Assembly: GCA_020438525.1 (NCBI GenBank)
Contig: JAGQUL010000058.1
Coordinates: forward strand, 3,750 to 16,951
Direction of reading: 5' to 3'
DNA from: Thermoleophilia bacterium
GTDB taxonomy: Bacteria > Actinomycetota > Thermoleophilia > Gaiellales > SKUG01
Length of the DNA: 13,202 nt
Positions within the stretch are counted from its first letter, which is position 1, and each line of letters opens with the position of its first letter. Under the pieces are notes generated by a model. It did not search any database. It had not been told where the DNA came from and was given only the letters and a program-made list of their open reading frames with translations. A program made the translations under genes and the position numbers. Below are positions 5,874-12,026 of this stretch, one piece after another.

Positions 5874-7265
5874 ATGCAGGTCACTGCAACGAATTCAGCT
5901 TCGGCTGCCATGACGAACGCTGCCGCGCAGCCCACCGCTCCCACGACGGGCGGCGGCTACACCGCATCCGCGACTGCAGGCGTGGACCTGATGCAGCTCC
6001 AGTCGACGCTGCAGGCGCTCGTGCAGGCGCTGCAGGCGCTCGTCGAGATGCTCCAGGGCCAGGTTGCCGGCGGCGGCGCGGTTGCCGGCGGCGGCGGGAT
6101 CGTGCAGCAGGGCGGCGGCACGCAGCTCTACAGCGCCGATCCGATGCAGGGCCACGACATGTCGGCGCACGGCGCGCACCTGCTGCCGAACCCGCCGGCG
6201 CGCAACGACCCGCGCTTCCTCAAGGGCACGACCGGTCCGACGGTGAAGGACGGCAAGGCGCCCACCATCAAGATTCCGGACGGCGAGGGCTTCCACGGCG
6301 CGAAGGGCCGCAAGCAGAACGCCGACGACAAGAAGAAGAACAACTACTCGGTCACCGACGCGAACTTCTCCAACCAGCTCGGGCTGCTTCCGCGCAATCC
6401 CGACAACGGCAAGGAGATGACGTACGTACAGCACATCCAGACGTACGCCGCTGCCAACTACCTCGAGGCGTACGCGCCGCAGGTCTACCAGAAGCTCGTC
6501 ACCGCGCAGAACGAGGGTCGCGGCACGATCCTCGGCGGCGCCGCGCACATCATGGGCCTGGTCAAGACGAGCGATCCGTCCGAGTCGGGGCTGAGCGCGG
6601 CCGACCTGCAGACGGTTCCGTCGAAGATCCCGGGCACGCCGATGGACGCCAAGCAGTACATCGCGAGCGGCAAGGACATCACCGGGCAGGACTGGGCACG
6701 CATGCACCATGCCGGCTCGCAGTTCCGCGTGATGAGCGGGCTCATCAACGCCGGCCTGGACTGGAAGGACGCGATGATCCTGTCGGGCGACGACGGGATC
6801 TCGGGGTCCGGTCGCCTCAACGGCGTGAACAACCAGGACAACAAGGGCGGGATGAACAAGGGCGAGCGCGAGATCTGGTCCTACGGCGCGCAGCTGCAGC
6901 AGCGGACCGGCATCCCGATCATCCAGATCATGATGGGTGGCCACAACCACCTCGGCGGCGACGAGAGCGCGCTCACGAATCCGAAGATCAACAAGATCAT
7001 CGGCTTCGACAAGAAGGACCGCAGCGCGAGCCCGGAACGTGCCGCAGCGATCTACCAGACGCTGCTCAACGGCAAGGTCGGCGACTCCAAGCTCGCCCAC
7101 GCCAAGGGCACGAAGGCCGACAACAAGCACCTGCTCAAGTACGCGAAGGGCGGCCTGCAGCCGCGCGAGGCGACGTACTTCTCCACGCCCACGAACATGG
7201 CGACGACGACGCCGCAGGTGCAGACGTCGACGTCCATGCCGATGACCACGACCAAGACGTCGTAG
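5874..7265 (+). CDS. Orphan 463-aa cysteine-free protein with N-terminal leucine heptad coil and Gly-rich linker
   Basis: I do not recognise this protein. Residues 1-36 are Ala/Thr/Ser/Gln-rich and disordered. Residues 39-60 form a coiled coil with leucines at 39, 42, 46, 49, 53, 56 and 60, a perfect 3-4 heptad pattern. A Gly/Ala linker with VAGGGAVAGGGG follows (64-75), then a basic low-complexity patch around KQNADDKKKNN (147-157). Residues about 180-400 look globular, with MHHAGSQFRVMSG (277-289), ILSGDDGISGSG (302-313) and MMGGHNHLGGDES (353-365) as possible functional blocks. A Thr/Met-rich tail (432-463) ends it. There is no cysteine, signal peptide or membrane helix. Coding is real: codon bias is strong (AAG, AAC, ATC, CTC), suggesting high expression. 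The ATG is chosen because GGGGGGA lies 8 nt upstream. It could be a self-assembling or exported structural protein, but that is speculation. Confidence 0.75.
   Translation: MQVTATNSASAAMTNAAAQPTAPTTGGGYTASATAGVDLMQLQSTLQALVQALQALVEMLQGQVAGGGAVAGGGGIVQQGGGTQLYSADPMQGHDMSAHGAHLLPNPPARNDPRFLKGTTGPTVKDGKAPTIKIPDGEGFHGAKGRKQNADDKKKNNYSVTDANFSNQLGLLPRNPDNGKEMTYVQHIQTYAAANYLEAYAPQVYQKLVTAQNEGRGTILGGAAHIMGLVKTSDPSESGLSAADLQTVPSKIPGTPMDAKQYIASGKDITGQDWARMHHAGSQFRVMSGLINAGLDWKDAMILSGDDGISGSGRLNGVNNQDNKGGMNKGEREIWSYGAQLQQRTGIPIIQIMMGGHNHLGGDESALTNPKINKIIGFDKKDRSASPERAAAIYQTLLNGKVGDSKLAHAKGTKADNKHLLKYAKGGLQPREATYFSTPTNMATTTPQVQTSTSMPMTTTKTS
6009..6050 (+). repeat. 21-bp tandem repeat encoding leucine heptads
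   Basis: CTGCAGGCGCTCGT begins both 6009-6029 and 6030-6050, a 21-bp period equal to one heptad (LQALVQA, LQALVEM). The coil of the 463-aa protein appears to have grown by unit duplication. Confidence 0.75.
6062..6097 (+). repeat. 18-bp tandem repeat encoding the Gly-rich linker
   Basis: Two 18-bp units starting GGTTGCCGGCGGCGGCG (6062-6079 and 6080-6097) differ only in their last base and encode the VAGGG-A / VAGGG-G linker of the 463-aa protein. Confidence 0.8.
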
Positions 7266-7332
7266 TCGAGCGGGTTCGATCTGCCGGTTGCGGAATTGCC
7301 GCACGCAGGCACGGGTATCGACGGAGGCGTTT

Positions 7333-7345
7333 CCACGGTCCGTGG
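7333..7345. promoter_or_regulatory. 13-bp perfect dyad upstream of the CBS-domain gene
   Basis: CCACGG-T-CCGTGG is a perfect inverted repeat 50 bp before the CBS gene start. A one-base centre cannot form a hairpin loop, so it could only be a protein-binding operator. Palindromes of this size are not rare in GC-rich DNA, so support is weak. A shorter inverted repeat, TGCGG-N5-CCGCA (7289-7303), lies nearby and has no T-tract, so it is not a convincing terminator. Confidence 0.2.
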
Positions 7346-7394
7346 GCGATGGTGCGAGCACGAAGACTCGCCCATACCGGCCCAAGGAGCCCGC

Positions 7395-7841
7395 ATGTCC
7401 TCCATCGCAGCGAAGCGAAAGCTGCTCGTGTCAGATGTCATGACGCCCGATCCCGTCACCGTGCCGTCAGGTGCGAGCATCCGGGAGGCGGCCGCGATCA
7501 TGCGCGACCGCAACATCGGCGACCTGCTCGTCGTGGACACCGACGTGCTGCAGGGCATCGTCACCGACCGCGACATCGTGGTACGTGCGGTGGCGGTCGG
7601 CCGCGATCCGGAGCACATCACCGTCGGTGAGGTCGCATCCCATTCACCGGTATCGCTGCGTGCAGACCAGCACGCGATGGAGGCGGTCGACAAGATGCGC
7701 AAGCACTCGGTGCACCGGCTGCCGGTGCTCGAGAACGGGCGACCGATCGGCATCGTCTCGATCGGCGACCTCGCGCTGCGACTCGAGGAACGCGGCGTGC
7801 TCGCTGCAGTGTTCGCCGGCCAGCACGCCGACGACGAGTAG
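7395..7841 (+). CDS. Two-CBS-domain protein, HRP1/YhcV-like
   Basis: A 148-aa cytoplasmic protein made of a tandem CBS (Bateman) pair that should bind an adenine nucleotide and dimerise. CBS1 (about 11-66) has VSDVMTPDPVTVPSGASI, then DRNIGDLLVVD and the end motif LQGIVTDRDIVVRAVA. CBS2 (about 76-132) has SPVSLRADQHAMEAVDKM, then KHSVHRLPVLENGRPIGIV and SIGDLALRL. The TDRD and SIGD ends carry the aspartates that normally contact ribose. Architecture and length match mycobacterial hypoxic-response protein 1 and the Bacillus YhcV/DarB type; no catalytic domain is fused. The ATG at 7395 has AAGGAG at 7384-7389, 5 nt away; the longer open frame has no start signal. Ligand (ATP, AMP, NAD or c-di-AMP) cannot be told from sequence. 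It converges on allB with a 30-bp gap. Confidence 0.92.
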   Translation: MSSIAAKRKLLVSDVMTPDPVTVPSGASIREAAAIMRDRNIGDLLVVDTDVLQGIVTDRDIVVRAVAVGRDPEHITVGEVASHSPVSLRADQHAMEAVDKMRKHSVHRLPVLENGRPIGIVSIGDLALRLEERGVLAAVFAGQHADDE

Positions 7842-7871
7842 CCGCGCCGCCCAGACGTCACGCCGGACGCG

Positions 7872-9161
7872 TCACACGTCGACGGGCGAACCCGCGAGCC
7901 AGGTTCGCACGAGGCGCCCACGCACGCGCATGTCCTCGTACGGCGTGCGTGGCCAGCGCCAGCCAGCGTCCGAGCCGTGGATCGTCCATGCTGCGTCGGG
8001 GTCGACCTCGACCAGGTCGGCGCGCATGCCGGCAGCGATCGCTCCCCGGTCTCGCTGCAGACCCGCGATCCGTGCAGGCTCCAGCGAGAGCTGTCGGGCC
8101 AGGCGCAGCAGCAGCTCGTCGCCCGCGATGCCACGCTCGCGCAGCCCGGTGGCGAGCAGCGGCAGCTGCAGGCCGAGCGAGGAGATCCCGCCCCACGCGT
8201 CGTGGATCGAGCCGGTGTCGATCGCCTTGGTGTCGGGTGGTGCCGGCGAGTGGTCCGACACGATCGCGGGCTCGCGCTCGAGCACCACGCGCCAGAGCGC
8301 GTCGACCTCGCCCCGCGTGCGCAGCGGCGGCGCGCACTTCGCGCTCGTGTCGCCGTCGGCGACGTCGTCGCCGCAGAGCATCAGGTAGTGCGGGCACGTC
8401 TCCCAGCTGACGAGCTCGCTCGCGTCGATGATCGGCACGCTGCCGGCGCTCGACACGTGCACCACGTGCACGCGGCAGCCGGTCTGCTCGGCGAGCCGCA
8501 CGAGCAGCGTCACCGCGTCGTGCTCCATGCTCGCGGGACGAGTCGCAGCCCAGGCCGCGTGCGAGGCGTGCGATCCCGACCACGCGATCGGTCGATCGGG
8601 CAGGAGCTCCGCGTGTGCGAGCAGCGGCAGGTCGAGCCGTGCGAGCACCGGCATCAGCCGTTCGAGGTCGGCGCGACCGACGTGCTCGAACTCGTCGATC
8701 CCGCTCGGCGCGAGGAAGCACTTGAAGCCGCGAACGCCACCTGCGGCGAGCTGCTCCAGGTCGTGCTCGGTCGACTGCGGCACGAGCCCGCCCCAGTACT
8801 GCGCGTCGACGACGCAGGCGGCCTCGGCGGCGGCACGCTTGGCATCGAGTGCACGGGCGGTCGTCGTCACGGGGCTCGAGTTGAGCGGCATGTCGACGAT
8901 GCTGGTCACGCCCCCGCGCGCGGCCGCACGGCTCGCGGTGGCCCAGCCTTCCCACTCGGTGCGTCCCGGCTCGTTGACGTGCACGTGCGAGTCGACGAGA
9001 CCCGGCAGCAGCGCGCCCTCGACGAGCTCGACCTGAAGGTCGTCGGGTGCAGCGGCGGGATCGAGCACCGCCTCGATCGATGTTCCGTCCACGACGACGA
9101 CCGCGTCGCGGATGCCGTGGGGCAGCACGGTGCGCCGCGACCTGAGCGCGTGGCGGGTCAC
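7872..9161 (-). CDS. allB: Allantoinase
   Basis: Hydrolyses allantoin to allantoate, opening the hydantoin ring in purine (ureide) degradation; cytoplasmic amidohydrolase. The 429 residues follow the family from end to end. GLVDSHVHVNEPGRTEWEGW (54-73) supplies metal ligands H59 and H61. GGVTSIVDMPLNSSPVTT (83-100) is typical of allantoinase. FKCF contains the carbamylated lysine K147. H183 (LLAHAE) and H235 (VVHVSS) are further ligands, and SDHSPAPPDTK (302-312) holds D303. HVNEPG, CPHYL and SDHSP separate it from dihydroorotase (HLREPG, TDHAPH) and dihydropyrimidinase. The GTG start at 9161 overlaps the stop of the upstream dehydrogenase as GTGA, so the two are translationally coupled. No allantoate amidohydrolase, ureidoglycolate or urease gene is in the window, so the rest of the pathway must lie elsewhere. 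Confidence 0.93.
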   Translation of the reverse strand: MTRHALRSRRTVLPHGIRDAVVVVDGTSIEAVLDPAAAPDDLQVELVEGALLPGLVDSHVHVNEPGRTEWEGWATASRAAARGGVTSIVDMPLNSSPVTTTARALDAKRAAAEAACVVDAQYWGGLVPQSTEHDLEQLAAGGVRGFKCFLAPSGIDEFEHVGRADLERLMPVLARLDLPLLAHAELLPDRPIAWSGSHASHAAWAATRPASMEHDAVTLLVRLAEQTGCRVHVVHVSSAGSVPIIDASELVSWETCPHYLMLCGDDVADGDTSAKCAPPLRTRGEVDALWRVVLEREPAIVSDHSPAPPDTKAIDTGSIHDAWGGISSLGLQLPLLATGLRERGIAGDELLLRLARQLSLEPARIAGLQRDRGAIAAGMRADLVEVDPDAAWTIHGSDAGWRWPRTPYEDMRVRGRLVRTWLAGSPVDV

Positions 9162-10174
9162 TTGGCGACCGCCGCATCGGCGAGCACGCGGTTGCGCTCC
9201 GGCAGGTCGCCGGCCGCAAGCGCATCGACGTTCGCGCGGGTGGTCGCCGCGATCTGGGTGATCGCCTCGCGGGTGAAGAACGCCTGGTGGGAGGTGATCA
9301 GCACGTTCGGGAACGAGGTGAGGCGCGCGAGCACGTCGTCGTGCAGCACGCGCGACGAGACGTCCTCGAAGAACACGTCGCCCTCCTCCTCGTACACGTC
9401 CAGGGCCACGCCGCCGAGACGCTCCGCCTTGATCCCGTCGATCAGCGCGGGCGCGTCGACCACCGCACCGCGGCTGGTGTTGATCAGGATCGCGCCGGGG
9501 CGCATGCGTTCGATGGCGTCGGCGTCGACGAGGTGGTACGTCTCGGGCGTGAGCGGACAGTGCAGCGTGATCACGTCGCTGGAGGCGAGCAGCTCGTCGA
9601 TCGGCACGTAGTCGATGCCGGGCTCGGCGGCGAGCTCGGCGTCCGGGAACGGGTCGCTGGCAAGCACGCTGCAGCCGAACCCCCGGAAGATCCTGGCGAC
9701 GACGCGCCCGATCTCGCCGGTGCCGACCACGCCGACGGTGCAGCCGTGCAGCTCGCGTCCCAGCAGGCCGTCGAGCGCGAAGTTGCCGTCGCGCGTTCGG
9801 GTGTAGGCACGGTGCACGCGACGCATGATCGCGAGCGTGAGCGCGACCGCATGCTCGGCGACCGAGTGCGGCGAGTATGCAGGCACGCGCAGCACCGGCA
9901 CGTCGAGCCGTTCGGCGGCCGCGAGGTCGACGTTGTTGAAGCCGGCGCAGCGCAGCACGATCGCGCGCACGCCGCTGCGGTGCAGCGCGTCGAGCGCCGC
10001 GGCGTCTGCGTGGTCGTTCACGAACAGGCACGCGACATCGTGCCCGTCGGCGAGCGGCGCGGTGGCCGCGTCGAGGTGCGTCTCGACGAAGGTGAGCTGA
10101 TGCGGCCTGTCGGCGAAGGCCTCGCCCAGGTAGGTGCGGTCCCACTGCTTGCTGCTGAACACGATCACGCGCAT
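9158..10174 (-). CDS. ldhA: D-2-hydroxyacid dehydrogenase, LdhA (D-lactate dehydrogenase) type
   Basis: An NAD-dependent reductase of 2-oxoacids to D-2-hydroxyacids; by family, pyruvate to D-lactate. The 338 residues align with E. coli LdhA from the first residue: MRVIVFSSKQWDRTYL, then RCAGFNNVDL (75-84) and VPAYSPHSVAEHAV (97-110). HRAYTRTRDGNF (121-132) follows. The Rossmann motif is GTGEIG (151-156) with acidic D174 in SDPFP, which favours NAD+. Catalytic residues are R235 (NTSRGAVVD), E264 in the YEEEGDVFFEDVS block and H296 (TSHQAFF). The open frame continues to 10507, but the alignment fixes the ATG at 10174. There is no Shine-Dalgarno; a TAATCT box 8 nt upstream suggests a nearly leaderless message. 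Coupling to allantoinase makes glyoxylate or a ureidoglycolate-related acid a conceivable substrate, but motifs alone favour pyruvate. Confidence 0.92.
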   Translation of the reverse strand: MRVIVFSSKQWDRTYLGEAFADRPHQLTFVETHLDAATAPLADGHDVACLFVNDHADAAALDALHRSGVRAIVLRCAGFNNVDLAAAERLDVPVLRVPAYSPHSVAEHAVALTLAIMRRVHRAYTRTRDGNFALDGLLGRELHGCTVGVVGTGEIGRVVARIFRGFGCSVLASDPFPDAELAAEPGIDYVPIDELLASSDVITLHCPLTPETYHLVDADAIERMRPGAILINTSRGAVVDAPALIDGIKAERLGGVALDVYEEEGDVFFEDVSSRVLHDDVLARLTSFPNVLITSHQAFFTREAITQIAATTRANVDALAAGDLPERNRVLADAAVAK

Positions 10175-10182
10175 GACGAGCG

Positions 10183-10188
10183 AGATTA
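10183..10188 (-). promoter_or_regulatory. Candidate -10 box of the ldhA-allB operon
   Basis: TAATCT on the minus strand (within GATAATCT) fits TAnnnT and ends 8 nt before the ATG, placing transcription 1-2 nt from the start codon. It would explain the missing ribosome site. No -35 is evident in the 58-bp divergent gap. Confidence 0.35.
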
Positions 10189-10232
10189 TCGGTCCGGGCA
10201 TCCTCCGGGCGCGATCGGGGTAGGAACCAGCC

Positions 10233-10511
10233 ATGAACCATCCCCTGTACGTGCTGCTGCCCGCCGATGTCGACTGGACGCCCGTTGCGGGCACGACCGC
10301 GCAGGCGCCGCGGCCGATCCGCTGGTACCTGCGCCAGCACATGCCCGACGCGACGCAGCAGGTAGCGGTGCTGGTCGAGGGGGACTCTTCTTCCACGCAC
10401 GCGGTGCGAGCGGCGCAGGTGCTCGAGCGCGCGACCGCGCTCGGCGGCGTGGTGGTGGATGCGCAGACGCAGCTGCTGCTCGACGTCGAGCAGCTCGCGC
10501 AGCGCACCTGA
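10233..10511 (+). CDS. Small protein of unknown function (92 aa)
   Basis: A 92-aa protein that I cannot place in a family. It starts MNHPLYVLLPADVDW, has a Pro/Ala segment (about 20-28), then RWYLRQHMPDA and a hydrophobic strand AVLVEG (45-50). A probable helix AVRAAQVLERATALGG (57-72) is followed by VVVDAQTQLLLDVEQL. The alternation of strand and helix hints at a small alpha/beta fold. There is no signal peptide, membrane segment or cysteine. AGGA (10222-10225) stands 7 nt before the ATG, a credible ribosome site, and the gene fills the space between divergent ldhA and the convergent cyclase-like gene. These positional cues, rather than homology, support it as real. Confidence 0.6.
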   Translation: MNHPLYVLLPADVDWTPVAGTTAQAPRPIRWYLRQHMPDATQQVAVLVEGDSSSTHAVRAAQVLERATALGGVVVDAQTQLLLDVEQLAQRT

Positions 10512-10538
10512 CCGCTTGGCCGACTCGCGTCGGCGTCA
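10509..10538. terminator. Hairpin between convergent genes; candidate bidirectional terminator
   Basis: GCCGAC-TCGC-GTCGGC (10519-10534) is a perfect 6-bp stem with a 4-nt loop in the 24-bp gap between two convergent genes. Outside it, TGAC (10509-10512) faces GTCA (10535-10538) as a second complementary arm with a bulge, and both opposing stop codons lie in these arms. No T-tract follows on either strand, so it is not a canonical intrinsic terminator. Confidence 0.4.
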
Positions 10539-11198
10539 GCCCGCGACGCGGTCGTCGTCGCCCTCGCTCACGGCGATCGCGAGCCCGAACTCGGGCACGT
10601 CACTGATCTTCGCGTTGCGCGTGAACAGGCGCTCGCGGTTCATCAGGTACAGCTCGGGGATGATCTCCGCGATCAGCTCGCCGCCCGCGTAGATGCGCAC
10701 GACCGAGCTCTGCGACACGACGATCGCCACCGCACCCGTCTGCGCGGTGATCGAGCTGCCGGCCGCGTGGCGCGTGCCCAGCCCGAGCCCGAACGAGTGC
10801 GACTCGAGCTCCACGTTCACGTAGCGTGCTGCCGAGCGGAAGTAGCCCTCGGAGTCGACGACGAAGCCGCCGTCGAGCTGCGCGAGCTCCTTGATCGTCT
10901 CGCGAAGGTCCGCGCGCGAGACGTGCAGCAGCTCGCGGTCGTGCCCCTGCAGCGGATCGAGCAGCAGCGGCCGGGACCGCTCCAGCACCGACTCGTGGTC
11001 GCCGAACACGAACAGCGTGCCGACCTTGCGGCCTTCGCGACCCTCGCGGGCGAGCTCGACCGCGAGCTCGATCAGCTCCTCGAGCACCTGCCGCTTCTGC
11101 GCGGTGCACTGCACGCGATCGCAGACGGGACCGAACAGGCGCTCCATCATCGCGGCGCGCTGTGTCGGATCCTGTGGCAGCGAGAGGTCGTGTCCCAT
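10536..11198 (-). CDS. DisA_N-domain protein; diadenylate cyclase-like with altered catalytic motifs
   Basis: A 220-aa soluble protein consisting of a helical N-terminus and a DisA_N (DAC) domain. VLEELIELAVELA (38-50) is a helix, then KVGTLFVFGD (58-67), and ETIKELAQLDGGFVVDSEG (100-118). The nucleotide-binding loop GLGTRHAAGSSITAQTGAVA (139-158) is followed by IVVSQSSVVRIYAGGEL (159-175). Active cyclases condense two ATP to c-di-AMP and usually carry DGA and RHR; here the positions read DGG (109-111) and RHA (143-145). The overall form resembles the DacZ-like stand-alone cyclases rather than DisA or membrane-bound CdaA, since there are no membrane helices and no DNA-binding C-terminus. Activity is therefore uncertain. 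The ATG at 11198 has only a weak GGGG upstream. It is convergent with the 92-aa gene and divergent (62 bp) from the MBL-like gene. Confidence 0.82.
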   Translation of the reverse strand: MGHDLSLPQDPTQRAAMMERLFGPVCDRVQCTAQKRQVLEELIELAVELAREGREGRKVGTLFVFGDHESVLERSRPLLLDPLQGHDRELLHVSRADLRETIKELAQLDGGFVVDSEGYFRSAARYVNVELESHSFGLGLGTRHAAGSSITAQTGAVAIVVSQSSVVRIYAGGELIAEIIPELYLMNRERLFTRNAKISDVPEFGLAIAVSEGDDDRVAG

Positions 11199-11260
11199 GC
11201 CCCGCAGCGTAGCAGCGCCGCAGCACGTGGCCGGCGCGCCGGATCGGGCAGTATGCAGCC

Positions 11261-12022
11261 ATGACTGCTGCAGCCGAACCCGCTGTCGTCGAGCTCGTCG
11301 CCGAGTTCGACGGCGGCATCACGTGGACCCTCGCCGGCGATTCGATGCTCGAGTGCCGGGCGCACGCGCTCGTCGACGGGAGCGGCGGCGTCTGGCTCGT
11401 CGATCCGCTCGATGCCGACGGCCTCGACGAGCTGCTGGCGCCGCTCGGAACGGTACGGGGCGTGATCGTGCTGCTCGACCGGCACCTGCGTCAGGCACCG
11501 GCGGTCGCGGAGCGGTTCGGCGTGCCGCTCCACGTGCCGCCCGGGAAGTGGCGCAGCGGGCATCCGCGCCCGGCAGGTTCGATCCTGCTCGACGACGATG
11601 CCGCCGGTGCGGGCGATGCGCCGCCGTTCCGGTTCGCGCCGCTCGTGGCGCGCGACGGGCAGTGGCTCGAGTGGATCCTGTGGTGGAGCGAGCGACGCGT
11701 GCTCGTGGTGCCGGAGGTGCTCGGCACGCCGTCGTACTACGCCCCGCGAACCGGTCCTGCCGGGCTGCACCCCGCGCTGCGGCTGATGGGCGCGCCCGAC
11801 TCGCTCGGCCCGGCCCACGGGGCGCTGCGCGACGACATCGCCGCGGCGCCGGTGAAGATCCTCGTCGGGCACGGCGACATTTCCGGCACGCACGACGTGG
11901 AGCACCTCGAGCAGCCGCTGCAGCATCCCCGTCTCGGACTGCCGGGGCTCGCTGCGAGGATGCCGATGATCGCGATGCGCTTCGGCCGTGCACGACGCAA
12001 CGGCGCGCGCAGCGGCTGCTGA
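11261..12022 (+). CDS. Metallo-beta-lactamase-fold-like protein with degraded zinc motif
   Basis: A 253-aa cytoplasmic protein whose order of segments resembles an MBL-fold hydrolase. ALVDGSGGVWLVDPLDADGL (36-55) matches the beta strands ending in an I-D-P turn. VRGVIVLLDRHLRQAPAVAE (65-84) occupies the place where THxHxDH normally stands, but only DRH (73-75) remains. RFGVPLHVPPG (85-95) corresponds to the following strand. WILWWSERRVLVVPEVLG gives the central strands, and ILVGHGDISGTHDVEH near residue 210 resembles the terminal GHG motif. Loss of most zinc ligands suggests a non-canonical or non-catalytic member. No Shine-Dalgarno is seen before the ATG. It converges on the last gene with only 4 bp between stops. 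The basic C-terminal tail (RFGRARRNGARSG) is probably disordered. Confidence 0.55.
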   Translation: MTAAAEPAVVELVAEFDGGITWTLAGDSMLECRAHALVDGSGGVWLVDPLDADGLDELLAPLGTVRGVIVLLDRHLRQAPAVAERFGVPLHVPPGKWRSGHPRPAGSILLDDDAAGAGDAPPFRFAPLVARDGQWLEWILWWSERRVLVVPEVLGTPSYYAPRTGPAGLHPALRLMGAPDSLGPAHGALRDDIAAAPVKILVGHGDISGTHDVEHLEQPLQHPRLGLPGLAARMPMIAMRFGRARRNGARSGC

Positions 12023-12026
12023 GCGA

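Noticed and set aside
5824..5913. 29-codon upstream ORF overlapping the start of the 463-aa gene
   Set aside because: No ribosome site of its own and an unremarkable peptide; probably chance.
5895..7385. 496-aa frame antisense to the 463-aa gene
   Set aside because: Arg/Val/Leu/His-biased shadow; the plus strand has a ribosome site, heptad repeats and sensible composition.
7872..9161. Dihydroorotase (pyrC), given pyrB in the same window
   Set aside because: HVNEPG, CPHYL and SDHSPAPP are allantoinase motifs; dihydroorotase has HLREPG and TDHAPH, and the gene is far from pyrB.
10175..10507. N-terminal extension of the LdhA-type enzyme
   Set aside because: Alignment with LdhA begins exactly at the ATG at 10174, and the extension overlaps the divergent 92-aa gene.
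11231..11242. CCGGCGCGCCGG palindrome in the divergent gap before the MBL-like gene
   Set aside because: All-G/C palindromes of this length are expected several times by chance in 13 kb of such GC-rich DNA.
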